Both the position numbers and the translations under genes were made by a program. DNA of 45,653 nucleotides, from contig JAQUCE010000032.1 in the NCBI GenBank assembly GCA_028686345.1, positions 1-45,653 of the forward strand. The letters run 5' to 3'. The stretch is from Kiritimatiellia bacterium (GTDB taxonomy: Bacteria > Verrucomicrobiota > Kiritimatiellia > RFP12 > UBA1067). The notes beneath the pieces are model-generated. The model was given only the letters and a program-made list of their open reading frames with translations. It made no database searches and was not told where the DNA came from. The first letter of the stretch is position 1. Each line of letters opens with the position of its first letter. Below are positions 15,308-25,004 of this stretch, one piece after another.

Positions 15308-16408
15308 ATGAATTATCTTTATATATACTTGACCCTCTCTCTGGCTGCTTGTTTTTTCTGGGGGTGCAAAAAAGAGGGGGAGCCAAAAGTTTTTGAAGCA
15401 GGAGAATACGTTGCCGACATCTCTAAACCGTTCCATAGCATGTCGGAAGATGATATTATTGTTTCTGTTAATGCCGAAGAGCTGACGCTGGCGCGGTACA
15501 ACAGATTGCTGAAGCAATTTGAGGTGGAGCAGAGTTTGCAGAACTCCGGCGCTCCGGATTTAGAGCAGAAAGTTAAACTGCAGGTTGATTTAAAGAGCCG
15601 TTCCCTGATAGAGGAGTTTGTGGACCAGTGCGCTGTGCTGGAAGAGGCTGCCCGGCTTGATCTCGAGCCTTCGGCTAAAAATAAGCAACGGGCGCAGCAG
15701 CATGCGGATAAATTAATGCGTGCTTCAGGGAAAGAGTTCCGGGAGTTCGCTGAAATGTTAGGCTATTCCGAGCGGGCGTTTGCTGAAAAGATAGAGCAAG
15801 ATGCCTTGCGCATGACCCTTCGCGACGTGGTTTTCACCAATGACCTCAGCGCAACCCAGCAGGAGCTGGAGTGGGAGAAAGAGCGCTACGCGCACTATAA
15901 CGAGATGTGCTCGGCCACGAATAAGTTGGTGATCGCAAAAGGTAACGAGCTTGTCAGGAAATTACGCGAAGGGGCGGACTTTGAGAAGCTGGCAGCAGAG
16001 CACTCGGAGATGCCTGGGCAAGTAGATGTTATCAATGAATACACACGCTCTGATATATATGAAATCGCGTTGCGGGAGGCGGCCTTCAGCCTGCCAATTG
16101 GCTCGGTTTCAGATCCCATTGAAACAGAGTCAGGGCTTAACATCATAAAGATTATCGCCAGAAACGAAATCAAAGCCGATGATATTGAGAGCGGGGAAAA
16201 GTCAACCGTTACGATGGCATCAATGTTGCTTAAATTAGGGCAGTTGTTCCCTTGCCCTACGGACGATGAATTAAAGGCTTTTATCACAAACCAAAAACAA
16301 AACTACGTATATAGGCAATACTTGAACTCAATCAGGGACAAATGCCGCATTGAGTACCCAAATGGAACAAATTTCTGGGAGCAGGCAAAAGTACAGGCTG
16401 AAAAATGA
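15308..16408 (+). CDS. parvulin-like peptidyl-prolyl isomerase lipoprotein (366 aa)
   Basis: Probable periplasmic or envelope folding factor of the SurA/PrsA type. The N-terminus (YLYIYLTLSLAACFFWGCKK) is a signal with a candidate lipidated Cys20; the -3 to -1 residues FWG are an atypical lipobox. Residues 50-180 form a helical SurA-N-like chaperone region (VNAEELTLARYNRLL, RSLIEEFVDQCAVLEEA). Residues about 185-285 form a parvulin-like domain ending with AAFSLPIGSVSDPIETESGLNIIKI, the characteristic C-terminal half of rotamase domains. The canonical first His and strand of parvulin are hard to see, so isomerase activity is not certain. Its ATGA overlaps the start of the next gene, so they are translationally coupled. 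The setting beside large exported proteins fits a dedicated folding role. Confidence 0.82.
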   Translation: MNYLYIYLTLSLAACFFWGCKKEGEPKVFEAGEYVADISKPFHSMSEDDIIVSVNAEELTLARYNRLLKQFEVEQSLQNSGAPDLEQKVKLQVDLKSRSLIEEFVDQCAVLEEAARLDLEPSAKNKQRAQQHADKLMRASGKEFREFAEMLGYSERAFAEKIEQDALRMTLRDVVFTNDLSATQQELEWEKERYAHYNEMCSATNKLVIAKGNELVRKLREGADFEKLAAEHSEMPGQVDVINEYTRSDIYEIALREAAFSLPIGSVSDPIETESGLNIIKIIARNEIKADDIESGEKSTVTMASMLLKLGQLFPCPTDDELKAFITNQKQNYVYRQYLNSIRDKCRIEYPNGTNFWEQAKVQAEK

Positions 16409-17196
16409 GACGCATCACACTGATTTATGTAGTTATTGGTATCCTGGCAACTGCCGGGGTAGCGTTTGTCTTAAATTCAATAATGCAAAATAAGTCGCAG
16501 GCCCAACAAAACCAAGGGGTTGGCAGCCGCATGACCGGAACCTCATCGTTGTTGCCGGAAAACAAGAGTAAACCGCCAAAGGCTGCTTCACAGCAGAACA
16601 ATTCAGCTGACCCCGCGCCGCGTGCAGCTGATGGCCGGGAGCAGATAAGCTCCGCAAGCGACAGCGCCGGGTTAATTAGCCCTGAGAGAGAAACTGATCT
16701 CAGTGCCGAGGAGGCCGAGGTAGGCGTGCTCGATGGATTGGTTGCGGCCGAGAGCTATAAAGAGGCAATCAAGCTGGCGCGCAAATTGATGCGCTCAACA
16801 AGCCCTCAGATCCGTCAAGGAGTCGTGGATAACTTAGGCTGGATTGGGATAGAAGCGATTGCTGAATTGTCAATGATGTTGAGGGATCCGGATGCCGAGG
16901 TTGCCGAGTCTGCGTTTACTCACTGGGCACAGGCAGTCGACAGCCTTGAGAGCGACCAGCTAAAGGCGCAAATTTTGGTTGCCGGAATGACGGTGGTTAA
17001 TGACGAGTCATCGCTTCAATCCGGGATAATGATGTTTGATTCAATGGAAGACGCGGTGAGTATACCCGCCTTAGTTGAGATCATAGAGAGTGGAAATCCC
17101 ACTGCCTCTGAGGTAGCCAGGGAGCATTACGAGTTTAGTACCGGAGAAGAGTATACCTCACGAACGGCTGCGAATGCGTGGCTGAAAGCAAAATAA
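16405..17196 (+). CDS. membrane-anchored HEAT-repeat protein (263 aa)
   Basis: One transmembrane helix at residues 4-24 (ITLIYVVIGILATAGVAFVL) is followed by a low-complexity Ser/Ala/Asn/Gln linker (28-105). A helical C-terminal domain (107-260) has HEAT-like repeats: ARKLMRSTSPQIRQGVVDNLGWIG, EAIAELSMMLRDPDAEVAESA, and a third near 220-250. HEAT repeats bind proteins. The linker would hold the domain away from the membrane, probably outside the cytoplasm. It overlaps the isomerase gene by 4 bases (ATGA), so the two are very likely made together. The specific partner is unknown; neighbouring secreted proteins are the obvious candidates. Confidence 0.8.
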   Translation: MRRITLIYVVIGILATAGVAFVLNSIMQNKSQAQQNQGVGSRMTGTSSLLPENKSKPPKAASQQNNSADPAPRAADGREQISSASDSAGLISPERETDLSAEEAEVGVLDGLVAAESYKEAIKLARKLMRSTSPQIRQGVVDNLGWIGIEAIAELSMMLRDPDAEVAESAFTHWAQAVDSLESDQLKAQILVAGMTVVNDESSLQSGIMMFDSMEDAVSIPALVEIIESGNPTASEVAREHYEFSTGEEYTSRTAANAWLKAK

Positions 17197-17285
17197 TTCA
17201 ACGGACAGGTGTGTTGAAAGAAGCTGCTTCAAGCAAGAGCAAATTATTTCTATAGACACATCATTTTGGAGTTAAAAGGAGAAAC

Positions 17286-20051
17286 ATGAAAATTCAGCGA
17301 ACATTAAGCATGCTGCTGATGGGTGCAGCAGTTATAGCACAATTAACCGCCAGTGCGGTTGACGCGGACCCGAAAACGGCTCCGATCACTTTGGGTCGTT
17401 GGCACTCTGACTTATATAAGGCAGAGGCGTATTCTAAACAGCATAATATACCTATGGTGTTTATCTGGGGTTCTATTGGATGCAGTTACTGCAACAAAAT
17501 GGATGGTTATGTTGAGACCGCTACATTCAAGAGCTGGATGGCACAGCGCCAGCTGGTGATGGTTTATCTTAAGCAGGCATCGAACACCAGCCCGCCGGAG
17601 ATGCATTACGGCCATGACGGCATCAACGGTCAGATCTGGGAGTTCCCCTTTGTGTCAGTTTACTGGTACACAAAGAACGTGCAGGATTTTAACTTTGTGG
17701 GGCGTTTCTACAGCGCGGACTATGAGGTGAACGCGCAGACGTTGATAAACAAAATCGAGTCGTACATTGGCGAGTACAGCTCGCAACCTCTGCAAGGTCT
17801 TACTATAGGCGGCGCGGAGGAAGTCAGCGACGACACGCAGGTGCAGTATAGCGCCACGTACCGGGACGCGAATGGCAATGATCAAACGGTGAGCGAGAGT
17901 GTAACCTGGAGCGTAAGCGACCTGTCAGCAGGCACGATCTCCAGCACTGGATTATTTACTCCGGTTGATATAACAGGCACAAAGGATGTAGTGGTTCGCG
18001 CCACATACCTGATTGGCGGTAAAACTTATGTAGGCGAGAAACTGGTTACTGTGCAGGACGCATCGGTTCCGAGCGGTAAACCGACGGCCGCGAGCATCGA
18101 CGCTCCCGCGCCGTGGTTGCAGGGCGGCACAACAGCGCAGCTGAAGGCGATGTTAGTCTATGAAAACGGCCTCTTCGAGGCTCTGGCGCCACCAAATATC
18201 CGCAGTTGGCAGGTACTCAGCGGTCCGGTTACTATCAGCCCCACCGGGTTACTGAGTGCCAACAGTGTTACGGCTGACACTACCGCAATGGTGCAGCTGC
18301 GTGTGACCACCCCGCTGCGCGTGACCTTTACAGCTACACTGGCGCTGTCGATTTTGGTTAATCCGCCCGCGGCAGCGTACACGCTTGAGGTCAGCGGACC
18401 CAACTTTGTTAATGAGGGCAGCGTAACGAAATATACAGCTTGGTGGAAAACCGATGGCGCGCTTGATCAGGACATCTCAGTTTTGGCTCAATGGAGTGTT
18501 ACAGGGCCTGCCAGCGTTGACAACGCCGGAAATCTAACCGCTAACCAGGTAGCGGCTGATTCTCTGTGCACTCTCACCGCCACATATGAAGGCAAGAGCA
18601 GCAGCATGCTGATCAACATTCTTGATGTTCCGGTGCAGGTAGTTCTGGAGTCTATTGTTGTGTCCGGCCCGGCATCCGTGGAAGAGGGTTTGAGCGGCAG
18701 TTATTCCTGCATAGCTATCTACTCTGATCAGTCGACCAATAATGTCACGCAATTGGCGCAGTGGAGTATTCCCGGGGGCGGCCCGGCCTTTGTTCAACAG
18801 GGTAATCTTACAGCAGGTGCGGTTGAACTGGATACGCCCATTACTTTAAAGGCTGTGTTTGGGGGCAAGGAGCACTCAATTCCAGTGAATATCATAAATA
18901 AGGTTGCGACTAGCATCGAGATCTCAGGGCCGACAAGTGTGAACGAGGGCGATGTACGGACGTACACCTGCACTGCCTATTACGCTAACGGCCAGGCGGA
19001 TGTCACAGCGATAGCTCAGTGGTCGCGTGATCACAGCAGTTCATCCATAGCTGCTGGCTTGTTTACTGCCGGTGTTGTTACTGACGGTTCAAACTGTTTG
19101 TTACGTGCTACGTATGAAGGGTTAGAGGATACGTTTTTGGTAACTATCGCGCATGTGCCTGTGCAGAGCTTTAGTGCTGAAAGCTTTGAAACAGGTTTTG
19201 GGATATGGAGTGTTGATACTTTGAGCGGCTTTGAGTGGACGCGCCATCAAGGAGCTACGCCTACCCATGGAACCGGCCCGGTTTCAGCATCTGACGGGGA
19301 GTACTACTTATATACGGAAGCCAGCGATGGAAATACGAATAAAACCGCTGCTGTCGAGTCCGCGCTATTTACCTTGGATGGTTTACAGACCCCGCTGCTG
19401 ACATTCGACTTTCACATGTATGGAGTCGGGACAGGAGAACTTCATGTTGATGTGTATAAAGGACAATGGGAAGAGGGCGTTTGGTCACGAATCGGAATGC
19501 AGCATCTTTCAAGCGACTCAGCTTGGACAAAAGCCCGGGTTGACCTATCTGGTTTTGCCGGAGCCGGCGCAGTAAAGGTGCGTTTGCGCGGCATCACAGG
19601 GGAGAATCACCTCAGTGATATCGCCGTGGATAATTTCAGAGTTATTGATCTAGATGTGGAGGCAATCGAAAGCTTTGACGAATGGGTCTTAGCAGGTGGT
19701 TTGACATCGGAAGATAACGGGCCTGAGGATATGCCGCATAATGACGGTATTCCCAATTTGCTGAAATACGCATCAGGACTTGATAACAGCGCGCACTCCA
19801 CAGCTGATTACATGAATATCAGTAACTCACCGGCTACTGGGCCGAGGCTCTATTTTTATAAGGACAAGAGTGCCAATGGTGTTGAGTTGACTCCACTGTG
19901 GACGTACGCTCTCTCAGCTTATTGGACTGCGCTGCCTGGAAGTGAGTTTGTCAGCGAGAAAGACGGCCGGGAGCTGTGGATGATAGCCATGCCCGAAGGC
20001 CCGGCCGGTTTTATCAAATTGCGCGCTGTGGCCAGCGAAAGCGCTGAATAA
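17286..20051 (+). CDS. secreted thioredoxin-like / Big / MAM protein (921 aa)
   Basis: The signal peptide is residues 1-25. Residues 30-165 are a thioredoxin-like domain (GRWHSDLYKAEAYSKQHNIPMVFIW) with active-site-like C66-S-Y-C69. Five bacterial Ig-like (Big) domains follow at about 169-260, 262-360, 362-452, 455-538 and 539-626 (each with W-S-V/W-S-I and a G-x-L-T-A strand). A MAM domain covers 630-788 (SFETGFGIWS, DFHMYG, SDIAVDNFRV). Residues 794-921 are the C-terminal module shared across this array (GIPNLLKYASGL, ending FIKLRAV). AAAAGGAG precedes the ATG. The next gene begins 24 bp downstream, so an operon is likely. It is probably a surface-exposed protein with thiol-disulfide capability. 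The adhesion function suggested by Big and MAM domains is inferred. Confidence 0.88.
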   Translation: MKIQRTLSMLLMGAAVIAQLTASAVDADPKTAPITLGRWHSDLYKAEAYSKQHNIPMVFIWGSIGCSYCNKMDGYVETATFKSWMAQRQLVMVYLKQASNTSPPEMHYGHDGINGQIWEFPFVSVYWYTKNVQDFNFVGRFYSADYEVNAQTLINKIESYIGEYSSQPLQGLTIGGAEEVSDDTQVQYSATYRDANGNDQTVSESVTWSVSDLSAGTISSTGLFTPVDITGTKDVVVRATYLIGGKTYVGEKLVTVQDASVPSGKPTAASIDAPAPWLQGGTTAQLKAMLVYENGLFEALAPPNIRSWQVLSGPVTISPTGLLSANSVTADTTAMVQLRVTTPLRVTFTATLALSILVNPPAAAYTLEVSGPNFVNEGSVTKYTAWWKTDGALDQDISVLAQWSVTGPASVDNAGNLTANQVAADSLCTLTATYEGKSSSMLINILDVPVQVVLESIVVSGPASVEEGLSGSYSCIAIYSDQSTNNVTQLAQWSIPGGGPAFVQQGNLTAGAVELDTPITLKAVFGGKEHSIPVNIINKVATSIEISGPTSVNEGDVRTYTCTAYYANGQADVTAIAQWSRDHSSSSIAAGLFTAGVVTDGSNCLLRATYEGLEDTFLVTIAHVPVQSFSAESFETGFGIWSVDTLSGFEWTRHQGATPTHGTGPVSASDGEYYLYTEASDGNTNKTAAVESALFTLDGLQTPLLTFDFHMYGVGTGELHVDVYKGQWEEGVWSRIGMQHLSSDSAWTKARVDLSGFAGAGAVKVRLRGITGENHLSDIAVDNFRVIDLDVEAIESFDEWVLAGGLTSEDNGPEDMPHNDGIPNLLKYASGLDNSAHSTADYMNISNSPATGPRLYFYKDKSANGVELTPLWTYALSAYWTALPGSEFVSEKDGRELWMIAMPEGPAGFIKLRAVASESAE

Positions 20052-20075
20052 AGATTGTGGTAAGGAGAACTAAAG

Positions 20076-23000
20076 ATGAAAATTAAAAGCATGTTATCAG
20101 AATTGATGTTGAGTGCGGTCGTTTTGGCCGGCATGATTGTTGGACCGGTTGGCGCGACTGCGGAGGTGCTTCCGATTGGCAGGCCGCAATCGGCGATCAT
20201 TAAGGGCCCCGAGTGGGTGCAGGGCGGCACAACAGCGCAGCTGCAAGCGATGTTGGTCTATGAAAACGGCACTTTTGACTCATCGGCAACAGATGCCCGC
20301 ACCTGGCAGGTGCTTAGCGGCCCGGCTACCATCAACTCTGCCGGGTTGTTGACTGCGAACAGTGTTGCGTCCGACACAACTGCGACGGTGCAGCTGCGTT
20401 TAACCACCCAGCAGCGCGTCACGCTTAGTGCCACGCTCGTACTGCCGATTGTAGTGAAACCGCCCACGCCCACGTATACGCTTAAGGTCAGCGGAGCCGC
20501 CTCTGTTAACGAGGGAAGCGTGACCGCATACACGGCAATACTGCAAGCCGCTGGAGTGGCGGATCAGGATGTCACCGCCGCGGCCCAATGGAGTGTAACA
20601 GGTCCTGTTGGCACCAGCGTTAATCGAGGTAATCTGACCGCAGGTCAGGTAACAGCAAATTCCACCTGCACTCTCACCGCTACATATGACGGAAAGAGCG
20701 GTGGCATGGTTGTGAATATTATTGATGTCCCTGTAGTAAATCAACTTGTGGCATTGGAAATTCGTGGAGCGAGGGTTGTGGTTGAGGGGGTGTCGGCTGA
20801 TTACACCTGTATCGCTTATTACTCTGATGAGAGCTGGGTGGATGTCACACAGCAGGCAGTGTGGAGTATAGCCAACAGCTCAGCGGCAACTGTGAGTGCG
20901 CGGGGGCACCTTGAGGCCGGGTACGTGGATAACGATACGCAAGTCAAGCTGGAAGCGCGTTTTGGCAATAAACTACACAGTATAAACGTAATGATCAAGG
21001 ATGTGGGAGCGCACAGTGCAACCCGCCCGGTGGGTATCGAGGTTCGCGGGCCGCGGGCGCTTTACGGCGGCCTTAATGCGTACTACACTTGTGAGGTTGT
21101 CTACAGTGATAACAGCCGTCAGGATGTTACGGCCATGTCACAATGGTACAACAACAGCCCAATCGTAAGAGTGACCAGTCGCGGTTTTTTGCGCTCTACA
21201 AGCGTGGAACAAGACACTGCTGTCCAGTTGCAGGTGCGTTATATTACCAGAGCGGGCATTCTTTTCAGTATGAGCGTGCCTGTGACCATCACCGCGGAGC
21301 CGGTTCCAGTTGAGCCTCCTCAACGAAGCATTGAAATTTTCGGAGCTGGTATGCTTAAAGAGGAGAGCACCACTCAATATCAGGCAATCCTGCATGAGCA
21401 GGGAGCTCCGGATTTAGATATAACACAACTCGCGGTTTGGAGCGTTGATAAACCCGCTTTTGCAGGCATTGGAGCTGGCAACGGCATCTTGACCGCCGCC
21501 CAGGTTGCAAGTGCTTCGGTTGTAACAATACGTGTGGATTACACTGTAGGGGATTTGTCCTATAGCCAGAGTAAAGCCGTGGAGATTCAACCAATCACAA
21601 GGAGTTTGACTGTGACCGGGGCTGCCGCGCTTGACTCAGGCGCGACGGCGCAGTATCACGCTGTTTTGAGTGTGCAGGGAAGTGGAGACACTGATGTCAC
21701 GCCGGATGCTGTTTGGAGTGTTGATAAACCCCTTGTTGCGGCAATTGACGCGAACGGAGTTTTAACCGCGCTGGATATTGCCAGTCAGCAGAGTGTGGTT
21801 GTCACTGCAACATACGCAGTGGGTATAAAAAACTACTCAGACACGCATGTTGTTGTTGTTGCGCCCGCGCTTAAACCCGTTGGTAATCCAACAGGACTAC
21901 TGATCGTCGGGCCAAGTGTTGTTGAGAGTGGTTCAACCGAGCAATTTGCGTGTTATTTTACTTACTCTAATGGAGCGAAGGCTCCGGCGCCTACGGCCCG
22001 CACCAGCTGGCAGAGCATGACACCCGGGGTCACTATCAATTCATCCGGAGCGTTGACCGCGTCAGAGGTGACACAGGGATTTGAGGCTAGGATTCAGGTA
22101 AGGTATGATAGATTGGTGGCATATCGCACGATCTTCATCAGCACCAGAGGGAAGTTCGCTCTTGTTGGCGCAGGTGATCCTGTGCAGCCGATTGGCGCCT
22201 CTGGTCTGGTAATCAGAGAGGGCACCAGTGTCACTCTTGCGGTTGAACGTTATCAAGGTATTTACCAATCGGCAACAGCTGGTTTTGTCTCAACCCCGGC
22301 TGACCGCGGCATTAACTTCGGCTCTTTGGCTTGGGGTGACGGTGAAGATGGTGTTAAGTACGCCACTGTCACGGCTCCGCTCTCTTTCGGTGTCCAACCT
22401 AGCTACAGCGTGGAGGTTGAGCTGGTGTCCTCTGATATCGGAGTGAACCAAACTGCCAACCGGGTGATGATAAAGGTGCTTGACTCAGAGTATGGCAGCT
22501 CAGTTGAAGAGTATCTTACGGTTTTCGGAGAGGTGCCGCTGTCAACATCTGGCGATGAGTGGTTTTATCCTCTAGCAGCTTTAAGTGAGGGTGCCAATAT
22601 GCTGCGATCAATGAGCCCCTCAGCTACTGGTGAAAGGCGTACATTTGAGGCTTCGGTAGAGGGTCCGGGCATATTGACCTTCCACGCGGGAATCAGCAAC
22701 GCTGATATGACTTCAGAGGGAGCGGGCAGCTTTACTGTTAGTGTTGACGGTGAAGTTTATGATGTTGCACCTTCCGGAAATGCTGTAATGCCCTCCGTAA
22801 ATGTTGACGAGCTTATAGCCATAGTTGTTCCAGACGGTGCTCAGAGTGTCAGCTTTGTGTTTGAGCGAACCGCCTTGACGCAGGCGGGCGACTACGCCTG
22901 GGTTGCGGACATGGGGTATACGCCAATCCGCGTCGCTGAGTTGCTTGCGCCTGCCAACGGATCAACAGTCTTGGCCGGCGACAAACAGCTTGTTTGGTCA

Positions 23001-24854
23001 AATGTTCTTGGGCCGCTCTCACAGGTTTCTTCTATAGACGCGCATTATGTGCTGCGAATGGGCGCAAGCCCCAACGATCTCAGCGATTTGGATATGGTGA
23101 CAGAGTTTGCGGACGGTGAAACTGTTGCGTATGATATCCTTTTGGAGGAAGGGGATTTGTACTGGCAGGTAACTGTGGTTGTGGAAACTCCCACCAGTAA
23201 CTTTAGAATCGACAGCGCTATATCAGCTTTCAGTGTTTTGGATGCCAGTGGGCCGCAATTTGAGGTCAGCAAGGATAAAATCAGCGTCTATAAATGGTTG
23301 AGTCGCTTAGCCTTTGACGGGTCGTCTATGGACATATCACTTATCTCGGGCTTCCAGGTCGAGGTAGGGCCGCTGGGCTACAGTGTTGATGCAGCTGCGG
23401 AAGGCGTTGTGGTCGAGGTTCTGCAAGGATCGTTGCCAGGGTTAGTGCCGGTGGTGAATAGCGAGACAAGAGAGATTTATCTCAGCGGAACACCGGGCGC
23501 AGTTGGCTCGGGTAGCGCTGTGCTTGGTATATCGATGCTCATCGGCGGCACCAAGGTGCCAGGCACCGTTATTCTGGTTAACCATGAAGTTACCCCGTTT
23601 CCGCAGAAGTTGAAAGGGGCCTATACCGGGTTTGTTAAGACATCTGTTGAGTACAACTGTACGCCCGATGGTTTCTGTCAGGCCGCGAGCGTTCCTGTTC
23701 CCGCATCGGTAACTGTGGCTGCTAATGGTGCTGTGAGTATCGCGTTATCCCTGCCTAACCGCACCTATAGTGCTAATCTTGGCGTTTTCGATCCAGCGGC
23801 ATATTACAGGCTCGGGACTTTTGAACGGGATTTTGCCGATGTAACTAATGAAGACGAAAGTATCAATTACTCGGTCAGCATTGAGTGGTCGTGTGATGAT
23901 GACGAGGGACATATGGGCACGCCCACAATGTCGATTGAGATGGCTCATTGGTATCTTGAATTTGATAAAGAGTGGCAGGACTGGTTCCCTAACTCTCTCT
24001 ACGTGGCAGGGGCGGCCCATGCCAACATATGGAGTGATGGTAACAATGGTAAGGACAGTTACGATCAACAGGTGCTGGATCAGGTTCAAGGGTATTACAC
24101 TGTCAGCCTTGAGCACGGTGACTATGTCGCCAATAACCACGACTCCTTTGGCTGCGGGTATTTGACCTTGACTGTGAACTCACTGGGCAAGGTATCCATC
24201 ACTGGTAAACTTGCTGACGGGCAGATCATCAATACAAGCTCAAAGTTGTTTGTTCAGAGCCAATGTGAAGACGCGCTTGCCTTTGTTGAGTTCAGGAGCA
24301 TTCCTGCCGGATACAAGCTTGGCGGATTCGTTTACACGCAGTTGCACTTTAAGGAAATTGGTGGAAAGATTGTCGTTGAGGCGCGGGAGAGCAGTTGGGT
24401 TAATATGGATCCAAAAGCAAGCGGGTATTACAATGACGGGTTCCAGAGAACCTTTAATGGGATATGCGGCGGAAAATACGTGGCGGCATCGATCATCAGG
24501 GATATCTTCCCTGAAGCACCCTTGGCCTTTTTTGCTCGCTATCCGGTGTATGGTGCTGTCTTAGCGGATGTCTTTATCTCCGCGGATGGCAAACAATTGG
24601 TTCCAGCGCCGCAGTCCGGGATGTCCATATCCGTAAATCTCGCAACAGGCGTGATCGGGGTTACTGCGAGTGGCGGTCGCACTGGAGAAGGTGTGCTGAC
24701 TCCCTACTTTAAGGGCGTGCCAGGCAGGGAGAGTGTTTCAGCCAGAGCTTATCTGATAAATACAGCCAGTAGCTATGTGATGGAAGGCGATCCCACCTAT
24801 CAATATCAAAAATCCACAGCCTGGCAGTTGGAAGATGATTGCGGCTGTAACTAG
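20076..24854 (+). CDS. secreted multi-Big protein with beta-rich C-terminal repeats (1592 aa)
   Basis: The signal peptide is residues 1-29. Seven Big-type Ig domains fill about residues 37-690; the first two are close relatives of domains 2-3 of the upstream 921-aa protein, including near-identical DNA at 20215-20275 versus 18115-18175. A Calx-beta-like domain follows (about 705-805, GLVIREGTSVTLAVERYQG), then unassigned beta-rich domains (810-1170). Last come at least two copies of a module with a (A/Y)YT start and a GYLTLTVNSLGKVSITGKLADG-like strand pair (about 1180-1580). It has no transmembrane anchor and ends in DDCGCN instead of the shared FxRLRA tail. AAGGAG lies 8 bases before the start, 24 bp after the previous gene. 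A strong terminator follows at 24881. A long fibre or adhesin is plausible; ligand unknown. Confidence 0.87.
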   Translation: MKIKSMLSELMLSAVVLAGMIVGPVGATAEVLPIGRPQSAIIKGPEWVQGGTTAQLQAMLVYENGTFDSSATDARTWQVLSGPATINSAGLLTANSVASDTTATVQLRLTTQQRVTLSATLVLPIVVKPPTPTYTLKVSGAASVNEGSVTAYTAILQAAGVADQDVTAAAQWSVTGPVGTSVNRGNLTAGQVTANSTCTLTATYDGKSGGMVVNIIDVPVVNQLVALEIRGARVVVEGVSADYTCIAYYSDESWVDVTQQAVWSIANSSAATVSARGHLEAGYVDNDTQVKLEARFGNKLHSINVMIKDVGAHSATRPVGIEVRGPRALYGGLNAYYTCEVVYSDNSRQDVTAMSQWYNNSPIVRVTSRGFLRSTSVEQDTAVQLQVRYITRAGILFSMSVPVTITAEPVPVEPPQRSIEIFGAGMLKEESTTQYQAILHEQGAPDLDITQLAVWSVDKPAFAGIGAGNGILTAAQVASASVVTIRVDYTVGDLSYSQSKAVEIQPITRSLTVTGAAALDSGATAQYHAVLSVQGSGDTDVTPDAVWSVDKPLVAAIDANGVLTALDIASQQSVVVTATYAVGIKNYSDTHVVVVAPALKPVGNPTGLLIVGPSVVESGSTEQFACYFTYSNGAKAPAPTARTSWQSMTPGVTINSSGALTASEVTQGFEARIQVRYDRLVAYRTIFISTRGKFALVGAGDPVQPIGASGLVIREGTSVTLAVERYQGIYQSATAGFVSTPADRGINFGSLAWGDGEDGVKYATVTAPLSFGVQPSYSVEVELVSSDIGVNQTANRVMIKVLDSEYGSSVEEYLTVFGEVPLSTSGDEWFYPLAALSEGANMLRSMSPSATGERRTFEASVEGPGILTFHAGISNADMTSEGAGSFTVSVDGEVYDVAPSGNAVMPSVNVDELIAIVVPDGAQSVSFVFERTALTQAGDYAWVADMGYTPIRVAELLAPANGSTVLAGDKQLVWSNVLGPLSQVSSIDAHYVLRMGASPNDLSDLDMVTEFADGETVAYDILLEEGDLYWQVTVVVETPTSNFRIDSAISAFSVLDASGPQFEVSKDKISVYKWLSRLAFDGSSMDISLISGFQVEVGPLGYSVDAAAEGVVVEVLQGSLPGLVPVVNSETREIYLSGTPGAVGSGSAVLGISMLIGGTKVPGTVILVNHEVTPFPQKLKGAYTGFVKTSVEYNCTPDGFCQAASVPVPASVTVAANGAVSIALSLPNRTYSANLGVFDPAAYYRLGTFERDFADVTNEDESINYSVSIEWSCDDDEGHMGTPTMSIEMAHWYLEFDKEWQDWFPNSLYVAGAAHANIWSDGNNGKDSYDQQVLDQVQGYYTVSLEHGDYVANNHDSFGCGYLTLTVNSLGKVSITGKLADGQIINTSSKLFVQSQCEDALAFVEFRSIPAGYKLGGFVYTQLHFKEIGGKIVVEARESSWVNMDPKASGYYNDGFQRTFNGICGGKYVAASIIRDIFPEAPLAFFARYPVYGAVLADVFISADGKQLVPAPQSGMSISVNLATGVIGVTASGGRTGEGVLTPYFKGVPGRESVSARAYLINTASSYVMEGDPTYQYQKSTAWQLEDDCGCN

Positions 24855-24880
24855 CCGATGGCTTTAAATTATAAATATAC

Positions 24881-24909
24881 AACCTGTGGCAGACATGCCA
24901 CAGGTTTTT
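24881..24909 (+). terminator. rho-independent terminator
   Basis: AACCTGTGGC (24881-24890), loop AGACAT, GCCACAGGTT (24897-24906) continuing into T. The 10-bp stem is perfect and lies 26 bp after the stop codon of the 1592-aa gene. Confidence 0.9.
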
Positions 24910-24910
24910 A

Positions 24911-24923
24911 TGGTATAATATTG
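24911..24923 (+). promoter_or_regulatory. extended -10 promoter (TGGTATAATATTG)
   Basis: A perfect TATAAT with the TGn extension directly after the terminator, about 86 bp before the chosen start of the 1759-aa gene. Very similar motifs lie upstream of the 704-aa (30347) and 298-aa (40360) genes. Confidence 0.7.
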
Positions 24924-25004
24924 CACTGTGCCAGGTGCGCTTTAACCAGCGCGGCCTTGACTAGTTGGAAGGATGAACGCAAGCTAAAACCACGGTTGAC
25001 AATT

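Noticed and set aside
24858-25004. N-terminal extension of 49 residues on the 1759-aa protein
   Set aside because: It overlaps the terminator (24881-24909) and the TATAAT promoter, and would bury the signal peptide.
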